In this document: positions 1-6,133 of the stretch, one piece after another | Numbering within the stretch: the first letter of the stretch is position 1 | How the letters are laid out: each line of letters opens with the position of its first letter | Assembly: GCA_035541995.1 (NCBI GenBank) | Contig: DATKMG010000157.1 | Span: 1-6,181 of the forward strand | From: DATKMG01 sp035541995 | GTDB taxonomy: Bacteria; Acidobacteriota; Terriglobia; Versatilivoradales; Versatilivoraceae | Length of the DNA stretch: 6,181 nucleotides | Reading direction: 5' to 3' | Made by a program: the position numbers and the translations under genes | The notes under the pieces: model-generated | Told to the model about the DNA's origin: nothing | The model's input: only the letters and a program-made list of their open reading frames with translations | The model's database searches: none

Positions 1-139
1 CCATAGCTGTCTCCGGAGTCCCCGCAAACACAATACAGGATAGATTAATAAATCTACCACAAGGGGACGATGATACCGAAGTACAAACAGTCGCGAGGTT
101 ATTGGGCCAGTAAATCGGGAGGGGATTCTGGCCTGAGCA

Positions 140-297
140 GGTGACTGTTGTCACCGCGAAGCCGCAGACAACATGATGACAGCTGAGGTTGGCCTGCACC
201 AGCGGACCTGATAAGGTTTGCCTTTTACTGCCACAGTACCAAAAGTAGGTTATGCATCGACAGATGCAGGGGCCTTGGCAGTATTCCTTAGTCAAGG
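140..297. repeat. Cluster of short inverted repeats (possible structured RNA or decayed element)
   Basis: Several inverted repeats sit within about 160 bp. Arms GGTGAC/GTCACC (140-145, 150-155) enclose a TGTT loop. TGTTGTC/GACAACA (146-152, 167-173) overlaps the first, so those two hairpins exclude each other. TACTG/CAGTA (226-230, 234-238) has a 3-base loop. TGCATC/GATGCA (253-258, 263-268) has a GACA loop. CCTTG/CAAGG (273-277, 293-297) has a longer loop. None is followed by a T-tract, so they are not ordinary terminators. I match them to no known RNA family. Confidence 0.4.
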
Positions 298-393
298 GTG
301 GCGACAGGACGAGTTAGAGGAGGAGTTAGGGTCGCACTTCGTTATATGTTATTGCGGAGTAATTCTGTGAGACTGAAGATTTTGCACGACACC

Positions 394-412
394 GGAAACC
401 AGCCGGGGTTCC
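394..412 (-). other. Stem-loop after the selenoprotein gene
   Basis: On the minus strand, GGAACC pairs with GGTTTCC with one bulged T, around a 6-base loop. It lies about 42 bases past the stop codon of the gene ending at 455, where a 3'-end or terminator structure could sit. There is no T-run after it on the minus strand, so it is not a standard intrinsic terminator. Confidence 0.25.
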
Positions 413-454
413 TTCCTTCTTCATGACCACACGCGCAAAAAGCCTGTTCGTTCC

Positions 455-1021
455 CTACTTCGTCCAGACGGAAGCTTTCTTTGCCCAAGTGCTGTCAGTG
501 TACCGAGTTTTAAATGCTTCTGCCGTCTGCTGCAGGGCAAGTGCATCGCCGCTGCCCTTATAACGAGAGACGCCCCGCCAATACAAGGCTTCGGGAGCGG
601 CATCTGAGCGGGGTAGAGTACTGACGATGTCTCCGAAGCGACTCTCCGCGTCTTTCCACTGCTGCCGCGCAAACGCCGAATGAGCGAGCCCGAGCTTGAG
701 TTGGGCAATAAAGTCCTCTGGTGGCAGAAACCCCTCGAATTGATAGCGTTTGGTGCCGTCGGGGTCGAGCACCTGAATCGTAGGCGTCCACTGCGCACCG
801 AAGCGCTCAAAAGTTTGAGGTTGCTCTTTGACGTGGATCTTTACAGGCAGGAAATTGTCCTTGATAAAGCTCTCGACGCGTGGGTCGGGATAGACCTCGG
901 CATCCAGCCGAGCGCAAGCTCCTCACATGGGAGCGGCATTGAAATCCAGTAGCAAGTGGCGCCTGCCAGACCGGGCTTCAGCTAGCGCGGTATCGACACT
1001 CCAACTCCATGTTATTGGCAT
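455..1021 (-). CDS. Thioredoxin-like selenoprotein (UxxC) with C-terminal TPR-like helices; in-frame TGA read as selenocysteine
   Basis: The frame runs 188 codons from ATG (1021) to TAG (455-457), broken only by one TGA at 923-925, codon 33. Protein continues sensibly on both sides: residues 23-32 read LLLDFNAAPM, then U33-G34-A35-C36, then ARLDAEVYPDPRV. This is the active-site layout of a thioredoxin fold, with TGA at the first catalytic Cys. A cis-proline candidate follows in QWTPT (Pro80). Residues about 105-188 are helical with a TPR-like ALYWRGVSRYK segment. AAGGAG (1028-1033) lies 6 bases before the ATG, whereas the GTG at 772, which would give a 105-residue fragment, has no such site. 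A SECIS-like hairpin follows the TGA. No signal peptide is seen, so it is probably a cytoplasmic disulfide or peroxide-linked reductase; the substrate is unknown. Alternatives are a recent nonsense mutation or a sequencing error at a TGC/TGT codon. Confidence 0.85.
896..925 (-). promoter_or_regulatory. Selenocysteine UGA codon with SECIS-like hairpin
   Basis: In the mRNA the UGA (925-923) is followed by ten bases, then a perfect 6-bp stem CUCGGC/GCCGAG (912-907 and 901-896) around the loop UGGAU (906-902). The loop begins 16 bases after the UGA and has G as its second base. Both agree with the general bacterial SECIS model: a hairpin inside the coding sequence just after the UGA, with a G among the first two loop bases, recognised by SelB. 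A weaker lower helix may form between GGA (922-920) and UCC (890-888). No sel genes or tRNA-Sec are in the window, so the machinery must be elsewhere. Confidence 0.7.
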
Positions 1022-1027
1022 AACCTT

Positions 1028-1033
1028 CTCCTT
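1028..1033 (-). promoter_or_regulatory. Ribosome binding site fixing the selenoprotein start
   Basis: AAGGAG on the minus strand lies 6 bases before the ATG at 1021. It matters because it places the start upstream of the in-frame TGA, which implies that the TGA is meant to be translated. Confidence 0.8.
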
Positions 1034-1106
1034 TCCAATGGACAATGCCGTTAATAATGCCGCTCCGAACCATACTCATCAGGTACGACGAGCCATCCTC
1101 GTTCGG

Positions 1107-1129
1107 CCGTCCTTTCGGATCAGGGACGG
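1107..1129. repeat. Inverted repeat between pirin and selenoprotein genes
   Basis: Arms CCGTCC (1107-1112) and GGACGG (1124-1129) form a perfect 6-bp stem with an 11-base loop, 33 bases after the pirin stop. There is no T-tract on the minus strand, so it is not a classical terminator. It could stabilise the upstream message end, attenuate read-through into the selenoprotein gene, or be incidental. Confidence 0.35.
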
Positions 1130-1161
1130 ACTCTGGGGAGTTCCCGTACTAGACGAACTGA

Positions 1162-2076
1162 TTAACTCCGCCGCCCTGGATTCAGGAAGGTTCCATCCTC
1201 GAGTTCCTGGAATGCTTGCCGGAGCTGTTCCTGTGTGTTCATTACGATTGGACCATACCACGCGACCGGCTCTTCGAGCGGCTTCCCGGACACCAGGAGA
1301 AACCGGATCCCATCGTGTCCGGCCTGCACCGTAACTTCGTCGCCGCGGTCGAAGAGCACGAGCGAGCGGTTTTCCGCCTCCGTGGGAGGCGCCGTATCCG
1401 CCCAACCTACTCCTTCGGTGGGCACTGCCAGGGGTCCGGAGGCATTGCAGAACTTCCCGGCTCCACCGAAAACATACGCGAAAGCGTGGCGCGTCGTTTC
1501 GACGGGGAGGGTCTTCTTCTTGCCTGCGGGTACCGATACGTCCAGGTAGATCGGGTCGGCCGCAACACCATCCACAGGGCCGGTCTTGCCCCAAAAACTT
1601 CCGGAAACGATGCGAACGCCAGTCCCGTCGTCATCCGTAACCAGGGGGACATCGACCGCTTTCACCTCTTGGTAGCGGGGTGCCGTCATCTTGAGCGACG
1701 ACGGGAGGTTCCCCCACAACTGGAACCCGTGCATTCGCCCATCACGGTCACCCTTCGGCATCTCCTGATGGATGATTCCTCTCCCGGCGGTCATCCACTG
1801 GACGTCGCCTGCGGCGATGGAACCGCTGTTTCCCAAGCTGTCGCCGTGCTCGACTGTTCCAGCCAGAACGTACGTGATCGTTTCGATCCCCCGGTGCGGG
1901 TGCCAGGGGAAGCCGGCCAGGTAATCCTCCGGACGCTCATTACGAAAGTCGTCGAGCAGGAGGAACGGGTCGAAGTCTGAAGTGTTGCCGAACCCGAAGG
2001 CACGGCGCAAGTGCACGCCTGCACCTTCCAAAGTTGGCTTGGATTTGATAAGCCGCTTGATTGGTCGAATGGACAT
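1162..2076 (-). CDS. Pirin family protein (bicupin, iron-binding)
   Basis: This 304-residue protein has the usual pirin length and is intact. The N-terminal cupin carries the metal site: His59 and His61 in PWHPHRG, and His103 and Glu105 in GIIHQE, matching the 3-His/1-Glu iron ligands of characterised pirins. FDPFLLLDDF (residues 35-44), GDVQWMTAGRG (90-100) and MHGFQLW are also typical. The C-terminal cupin includes an AYVFGGAG-type strand and ends with the PVAWYGPIVMNT and QAFQELEDGTF segments common in the family. The start is set by AAGGAGGT five bases before the ATG. Pirins are cytoplasmic or nuclear in different organisms; some bacterial members have quercetin dioxygenase activity and others bind regulatory or metabolic partners, so the exact role here is open. 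The selenoprotein gene follows on the same strand after 140 bp, which hints at a joint redox function. Confidence 0.95.
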   Translation of the reverse strand: MSIRPIKRLIKSKPTLEGAGVHLRRAFGFGNTSDFDPFLLLDDFRNERPEDYLAGFPWHPHRGIETITYVLAGTVEHGDSLGNSGSIAAGDVQWMTAGRGIIHQEMPKGDRDGRMHGFQLWGNLPSSLKMTAPRYQEVKAVDVPLVTDDDGTGVRIVSGSFWGKTGPVDGVAADPIYLDVSVPAGKKKTLPVETTRHAFAYVFGGAGKFCNASGPLAVPTEGVGWADTAPPTEAENRSLVLFDRGDEVTVQAGHDGIRFLLVSGKPLEEPVAWYGPIVMNTQEQLRQAFQELEDGTFLNPGRRS

Positions 2077-2080
2077 CGGA

Positions 2081-2088
2081 ACCTCCTT
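2081..2088 (-). promoter_or_regulatory. Strong ribosome binding site of the pirin gene
   Basis: AAGGAGGT is a full-length match to the anti-Shine-Dalgarno sequence, at a normal spacing before the ATG at 2076. It supports this start over other in-frame starts. Confidence 0.8.
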
Positions 2089-2328
2089 CGCTGTGCGATT
2101 GTCGCGAGCCGAGATACGACCGGTCTTCGCTTATCGATACGGAGCATTTGGCGTGGACTGCGGATCGTCAGGAGTACCAGGAGAGCAGGAGCCATCACCG
2201 GAACGACCTCATATGCCGCAAGGCGAACCAGAAACCGTCCGCCCTTCAAGCCCCAGAAAAAAAGGTGTCGCCGCGCCACATTGTCTCTTATCTCACCTAA
2301 GCTTATCCCGTAAAGCCTCCGATTTCAA

Positions 2329-2368
2329 CCGGCCATTCGGACTGGCTTGCAATTCAAGCCGAAGCCGG
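2329..2368. repeat. Long imperfect stem-loop upstream of the permease
   Basis: A nested dyad: outer arms CCGGC (2329-2333) and GCCGG (2364-2368), then TTC (2336-2338) with GAA (2361-2363), then the perfect inner stem GGCTTG/CAAGCC (2344-2349, 2355-2360) around a CAATT loop. The 14 base pairs are interrupted by bulges on the left arm only. There is no T-tract. It ends 13 bases before repeat copy A, so it may be an operator, a barrier to antisense transcription or a leader structure. Confidence 0.45.
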
Positions 2369-2381
2369 CAAATTCATCGAC

Positions 2382-2420
2382 TCTGTTCGATATCGGGATG
2401 TTTTCTTCCCAGAAGTGAAC
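2382..2420 (+). repeat. 39-bp direct repeat, copy A (candidate regulatory element of the permease)
   Basis: It starts TCTGTTCGATATCGGGATG and ends AGAAGTGAAC. It matches 6134-6172 at 37 of 39 positions. Inside it are the palindrome CGATATCG, a dyad CTTC-N3-GAAG (2405-2415), and outer TGTTC/GAACA arms (2384-2388, 2417-2421). One of the two differences falls in the 3-base centre of the CTTC dyad, leaving both arms intact. It ends 136 bases before the permease ATG, in the right place for an operator or upstream activator site. Confidence 0.7.
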
Positions 2421-2461
2421 AACAAACTCAATGGAATACTGCTATGTCGATTACTAACCTA

Positions 2462-2489
2462 TTGAATTCAAGTTTAATATTTTTATGAG
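2462..2489 (+). promoter_or_regulatory. Weak sigma-70-like promoter candidate for the permease
   Basis: TTGAAT (2462-2467) and TATGAG (2484-2489) are separated by 16 bases and each match the consensus hexamers at four of six positions. The -35 box lies inside the perfect palindrome TTGAATTCAA (2462-2471), which would suit a repressor site. The region is AT-rich. The match is poor enough that this remains a guess. Confidence 0.25.
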
Positions 2490-2556
2490 CATTGGTATTT
2501 GAATTGCCGTCCCGAAAAATGTCAAGGGGATGCGATTCTAGACGAGGACAAAAGCA

Positions 2557-4959
2557 ATGGTTCAAGATCTGAAATTTGCCATGCGGATTCTCAGGAAAAA
2601 ACCCGGCTTTACTGCCATGATCGTCATTATTCTGGCGTTGGGGATTGGTTTTAATAGCGCGATTTTCAGTATTGTCTACGAGGTATTACTTAAATCTCTA
2701 CCCTATCGCGATCCTGACCGGCTGGTGGTGCTCTCTCAAAGGTGCCCTAGATTATTCGGAACCGAAAAGATCCCAAACTCTTTCCCCTCTGTGAAAGACT
2801 GGCAGACTCTAGACAAAGTATTTGAGAACGCGGGAGCATTTATGTGTGTCCCCACTGATGTTGTTGCAGGCGGTGTCCCGGAACGAGTGACTTTGGGGGC
2901 TTTTACTAAAGGTTTCTTCCCTGCATTAGGCGTGACGCCAATGCTTGGACGTCTCCTGACCGATGAGGAGAGTACCCCCTTTCGTGCTCCCTTGGCCTTG
3001 CTGAGTTATGAATATTGGCAAAACCGGTTTGGAGCCCGTCAGGATGTTTTGGGTAAACCAATTACAGTTGGAACTCCATATACCATTGTTGGTGTCTTAC
3101 CACAGAGCTTCAGGGCGTTCGAGTTATCCAGTGGATTCCGAAACCCAGAGATATGGATTCCGCTTTCAGTTCCGGATCAATATCTGCATCGTGGGAACAC
3201 TTTTCTTGTAGGTATAGCGAGGTTGAAACCCTCCGTAAACCTGCGGCAAGCCCAAGCCAACCTGAACATTCTCGATAAAGTGAATGCCGAGCAATTTCCC
3301 AAGTATTGCACTGGCTGGAATACTGTTGCTGAAAAAATGCGTGACTCTGTTACGGGTCACTTATCGAAGATACTGATAATCCTGCTGGGAGCTGTCGGTT
3401 TTGTTTTGATGATTGCCTGCGCAAATGTTGCCAATTTATTGCTGGCACGAGCCGCTGAACGGGAAAAAGAGATGGCCATCCGCATTTCGATGGGAGCAGC
3501 GAAAGGCAGGCTGATCCGCTTTTTGTTGACAGAGAGTCTACTGCTGTCGCTTTCTGGCGGCGTGGCCGGACTTTTAGTGGCGAGTTTCAGCGTTGATTTG
3601 ATCAGTGCTTTATTTGCAGGTCCGGCCCTCGGAATCCCGTCAATTCACCTCGAGGTCCAAGTGGTTGGTTATATCTTTGCATTAGCAATTCTTACCGGCC
3701 TTATTTTTGGCTTAATCCCGGCACTTGAGACTCTTAAGGTTGATTTCAATACCTCTTTGAAGAGCTCTGGAAGAGGAATGTCTGCTACCCCATTTCGTCA
3801 GAAGCTAAAAGGAATGCTGATCATATTCGAGATGGGTGTTTCCCTGATGCTATTGATTGGAGCAGGACTCTTGATCAGAAACTTTGTTCAGATATGGAAG
3901 ACAGATCCCGGATTTAAGTCGGATCATGTTTTGACCATGGAGATTTCCCGGCCCGGAAGTTGGTTTGACTTCAAACGCGTGGAATTCTATCAGCCGTTGC
4001 TGGATCGTGTGATGAATTTGCCGGCTGTTACCGCCTGTGGATTGGCCAGCAATGTACCTGGCGAAGGCAGTAAAAGCTGTTCATTCTCTATTGAGGGAAG
4101 ACCAGTCCCCAGGGAAGGCAGCCAAACGCCCACCGAGATGTTGATTAATGTGACACCTCAGTATTTTAAACTCCTGGAGATTGCTTTGAAACGGGGACGG
4201 TTCTTTTCCGATCACGATAACGAATCGGCCCCAAGAGTGGTTTTAATTTCTGACGCCTTGGCCAGAAAATATTGGGGGGATCAAGATCCTTTGGGCACGC
4301 GCATTTCATATGAAGGATCGTGGGCAAGCATCATTGGCATTGTCGGAAATATCAGACAAAAGGGACTCATCGAGAAAGCAGAACCCATTGTTTACGTCCC
4401 CTACTACCAATATCCAATAGCTCCAGTGAGCCTGCTCGTGCGTTCCCAGGCCGACCTTCCCGCGCTCACGACCGCTATCCGGCAAGAAGTATTACGGTTG
4501 GACCACACTCAAGTCGTGGCGAACGTTTCCACCTTAGATGGGGTACTGTTGACAACAATGGCGTCCCAACAACTAGTCATGTATATGATCGGATGCTTCG
4601 CCGTTTTGGCTTTTCTTTTAGCCGCATCAGGAATCTATGGCGTAATCTCTTACTATGTGGCAGTACACACTCAAGAGGTGGGCATTCGCATGGCATTGGG
4701 AGGGGGTCCCAAAGATATTTTAAGGTTGATCATCGGAAAGGGTTTGAAACTGATCATGGCTGGGTCCGGTCTGGGTGTGCTGGCTTCGTTTGCCCTCACC
4801 AGACTCCTTGCCAGCTTGTTGCACGGAATTTCTCCCACAGATCCGCTAACATTTAGCGTCGTTACCTTATTCCTAATCGCAGTAGCGCTACTCGCTTGCT
4901 ATGTTCCTGCCCGCCGCGTCAGCTTGCTTGATCCGATGGTGGCCTTGCGATGTGAATAA
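2557..4959 (+). CDS. ABC transporter permease, MacB/FtsX type, ADOP family (duplicated orphan permease)
   Basis: An inner-membrane protein of 800 residues built of two MacB-like units. Unit 1: a transmembrane helix at about 18-42 after DLKFAMRILRKKPGFT, a periplasmic domain at about 50-265, then an FtsX-type block with helices near 271-296, 322-346, 370-392. Unit 2: a helix at about 418-441, a second periplasmic domain, then helices near 672-700, 727-750, 768-792. The cytoplasmic loops EKEMAIRISMGA (303-314) and TQEVGIRMALGG (705-716) are the paired FtsX signatures, and the C-terminus DPMVALRCE is typical. There is no ATPase domain and no ATPase gene nearby, as the 'orphan' name implies. The cytoplasmic helical extension that some family members carry before this point is absent. 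GAGGA (2544-2548) lies 8 bases before the ATG. Members are presumed to act with a MacB-like ATPase in export or envelope stress; the substrate is unknown. Codons are AT-richer than in the pirin gene. Confidence 0.93.
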   Translation: MVQDLKFAMRILRKKPGFTAMIVIILALGIGFNSAIFSIVYEVLLKSLPYRDPDRLVVLSQRCPRLFGTEKIPNSFPSVKDWQTLDKVFENAGAFMCVPTDVVAGGVPERVTLGAFTKGFFPALGVTPMLGRLLTDEESTPFRAPLALLSYEYWQNRFGARQDVLGKPITVGTPYTIVGVLPQSFRAFELSSGFRNPEIWIPLSVPDQYLHRGNTFLVGIARLKPSVNLRQAQANLNILDKVNAEQFPKYCTGWNTVAEKMRDSVTGHLSKILIILLGAVGFVLMIACANVANLLLARAAEREKEMAIRISMGAAKGRLIRFLLTESLLLSLSGGVAGLLVASFSVDLISALFAGPALGIPSIHLEVQVVGYIFALAILTGLIFGLIPALETLKVDFNTSLKSSGRGMSATPFRQKLKGMLIIFEMGVSLMLLIGAGLLIRNFVQIWKTDPGFKSDHVLTMEISRPGSWFDFKRVEFYQPLLDRVMNLPAVTACGLASNVPGEGSKSCSFSIEGRPVPREGSQTPTEMLINVTPQYFKLLEIALKRGRFFSDHDNESAPRVVLISDALARKYWGDQDPLGTRISYEGSWASIIGIVGNIRQKGLIEKAEPIVYVPYYQYPIAPVSLLVRSQADLPALTTAIRQEVLRLDHTQVVANVSTLDGVLLTTMASQQLVMYMIGCFAVLAFLLAASGIYGVISYYVAVHTQEVGIRMALGGGPKDILRLIIGKGLKLIMAGSGLGVLASFALTRLLASLLHGISPTDPLTFSVVTLFLIAVALLACYVPARRVSLLDPMVALRCE

Positions 4960-5090
4960 GGAGGCAGGTTACCCCTCGTTGCTGTTACTCTTGTTTCTGG
5001 TATGCCAGTGACTTCGAAATCCCAGCTGACAGAAGAGGTCCGAACCTGTTATCACTAAATGGAGAAAGGACGACGGCCGATTCATTCCTT

Positions 5091-5921
5091 CTACTGTCCC
5101 ACCAATTCCACTCGCCGGTTCTGGGCCTTTCCCTGCTCGTTGGCATTGGAGCCGATCGGGCAATAGGGACCGACCCCCGCTGCTTTCAGCCGGTCAGGAA
5201 CAATCCCTCGTGCAACCAGCGCTTTGAGGACCGCATCAGCACGATCGGAGGACAGTTTGAGGTTGAGCTCAAGGGTACCGGCGTTGTCGGTGTGACCAAC
5301 GATAAACGCCTTTAAAGTCGGGGTGTTTTTCAGAAGTTTGGCCATCTCCACCAGGGCTGATTCCGATTCCGGCTTGATTGTGGCCGAACCCGTATCGAAA
5401 TAGATCCCATAGATGATCGTCTTGCCAGTTGCGGCTATATCTTTCCCCATCGCATTGGCATCCGCCGTGACATCCTGGCGCATAGCTTGAGATTCGACGA
5501 TGGTAACTTCATAGCTGCGGCCCTCATTGAAACATTCCACATAGATCCCTGACATGGCGCCAGTCTTCCGAAGTTCAGCAGCAAGACGTCTCTCATCGCC
5601 CCCGAGAATCTTGGCTCCCGCACTCTTTAGTGCACTCTGGTAATTGCGGATAATCTGGAGCATGCTCACCGCAGCGGCGCCCTCTGTCCGGGAATAGGTG
5701 ATCGAATACTTTTTGCCCTCCCAATGAACCTCCTTACCACCGATGACAGTAGGGTCAAAAGCGGCAAATTCATCGACATGGTAGCCATCAATGAAGTAGC
5801 CCGGCATGCGGGTGACGAGCGGATGATCCTGACTCCCGTCCGCGTCCTTTTGTGCTCTGACGAATGTTGCACCCATCAATACCACGACCAAAATCAATAT
5901 TGCTGTCCTATAAGCCCTCAC
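5091..5921 (-). CDS. Exported OmpA-domain (peptidoglycan-binding) protein
   Basis: A 276-residue protein beginning at GTG (5919-5921), with AAAGGAG (5929-5935) 7 bases upstream. Residues 1-23 form a signal peptide (RAYRT, hydrophobic core, cleavage likely after VRA); no lipobox Cys is seen, so it is probably soluble periplasmic or outer-membrane associated. Residues about 35-145 form an alpha/beta domain (YFIDGYHVDEFAAFDP, a YSITYSRTEG strand, IYVECFNEGRSYEVTIVES) that I cannot name with certainty; it resembles the N-terminal halves of other OmpA-like proteins carrying a DUF4892-type domain. Residues about 168-274 are a full OmpA C-terminal domain: IYFDTGSATIKPES, VGHTDN, LSSDRADAV and NRRVELV. 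Asp212 and Arg227 match the pair that binds diaminopimelate in peptidoglycan. The likely role is anchoring the envelope to the cell wall. It is convergent with the permease, 131 bp apart. Confidence 0.92.
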   Translation of the reverse strand: MRAYRTAILILVVVLMGATFVRAQKDADGSQDHPLVTRMPGYFIDGYHVDEFAAFDPTVIGGKEVHWEGKKYSITYSRTEGAAAVSMLQIIRNYQSALKSAGAKILGGDERRLAAELRKTGAMSGIYVECFNEGRSYEVTIVESQAMRQDVTADANAMGKDIAATGKTIIYGIYFDTGSATIKPESESALVEMAKLLKNTPTLKAFIVGHTDNAGTLELNLKLSSDRADAVLKALVARGIVPDRLKAAGVGPYCPIGSNANEQGKAQNRRVELVGQ

Positions 5922-5928
5922 TAGCGTG

Positions 5929-5935
5929 CTCCTTT
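5929..5935 (-). promoter_or_regulatory. Ribosome binding site supporting the GTG start
   Basis: AAAGGAG on the minus strand is 7 bases before GTG at 5921. The signal peptide begins right at this codon, so the GTG start is favoured despite not being ATG. Confidence 0.75.
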
Positions 5936-6093
5936 CGACTTCAAAATGAGGAACGCATTTTAATTTGCGGTAAATTCAGTATCACCCAACCATCTTCTTT
6001 TCGGTTGAAAACACCAAACGGGTTATGTCCTAGTTACAACACCAACCAATTGGCCGCGGGATCGAAGCATTCCAAGAGTGCAGGGTTGATCAC

Positions 6094-6123
6094 GGATCTA
6101 GAGGATGCCGCAGATCCTTTTTT
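6094..6123 (+). terminator. Intrinsic terminator-like hairpin before repeat copy B
   Basis: Arms GGATCT (6094-6099) and AGATCC (6112-6117) are followed at once by six T (6118-6123) on the plus strand. The stem is short and only moderately GC-rich, with a 12-base loop; a smaller alternative stem GGAT/ATCC (6103-6106, 6114-6117) uses the same right arm. No plus-strand gene precedes it nearby, so it may insulate the element and gene that begin to its right from upstream transcription. Confidence 0.45.
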
Positions 6124-6133
6124 CCGGTCGCAT

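Larger units (their letters stand above)
1..454. other. Gene-free stretch rich in short inverted repeats
   Basis: I find no coding region here that I can defend. All frames are broken by stops; the longest open stretches are short and have no start with a ribosome binding site. The stretch lies downstream of the selenoprotein gene, which reads leftward. What it does hold is several short perfect inverted repeats, listed separately. It could be an intergenic region, decayed coding sequence or an unrecognised structured RNA; the sequence alone does not decide. Confidence 0.5.
2077..2556. other. Divergent intergenic region between pirin and permease genes
   Basis: These 480 bases separate two divergent genes. 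Several reading frames are open here, but none has a believable start or protein-like composition, so I call no gene. The left part (to about 2300) is GC-rich and should hold the pirin promoter, which I cannot place with confidence. The right part is AT-rich and holds a large stem-loop, the 39-bp repeat copy A, several AATTCAA/TTGAATT motifs and a weak promoter candidate for the permease. Confidence 0.7.

Noticed and set aside
3..113. Open frame on the plus strand running in from the left edge to TAA at 111-113, about 36 codons, possibly a gene's C-terminus
   Set aside because: Too short to separate from chance, codon use is not distinctive, and I recognise no family.
215..370. Plus-strand open stretch containing RQDELEEELGSHF, reminiscent of the helical N-terminal extension of some ADOP permeases
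   Set aside because: The likeness covers about ten low-complexity residues, there is no supported start, and the frame ends at 370 before any membrane helix. It could be a relic but the evidence is too thin.
1..454. tRNA-Sec or another tRNA gene in the hairpin-rich region
   Set aside because: I looked for a T-loop GTTCRANNC motif and an acceptor stem and found neither.
455..772. A free-standing 105-residue protein starting at GTG 772 (minus strand)
   Set aside because: There is no ribosome binding site before this GTG, and the same frame continues upstream through the TGA into a proper thioredoxin-like N-terminus with its own ribosome binding site. It is the C-terminal part of the selenoprotein.
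1216..1980. 254-codon open frame on the plus strand opposite the pirin gene
   Set aside because: It lies wholly within the pirin gene on the other strand, its translation is rich in Arg and Gly with no domain, and the pirin frame has intact motifs and a strong ribosome binding site.
2250..2285. Terminator-like sequence on the minus strand (weak GTG/CAC stem followed by seven T)
   Set aside because: The stem has a mismatch and only five pairs, and no minus-strand gene lies upstream for it to terminate.
1982..2488. Plus-strand open frame of 168 codons spanning the intergenic region
   Set aside because: The translation has no recognisable fold, composition changes midway, and it runs through the stem-loop and the 39-bp repeat. 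No ribosome binding site supports its start.
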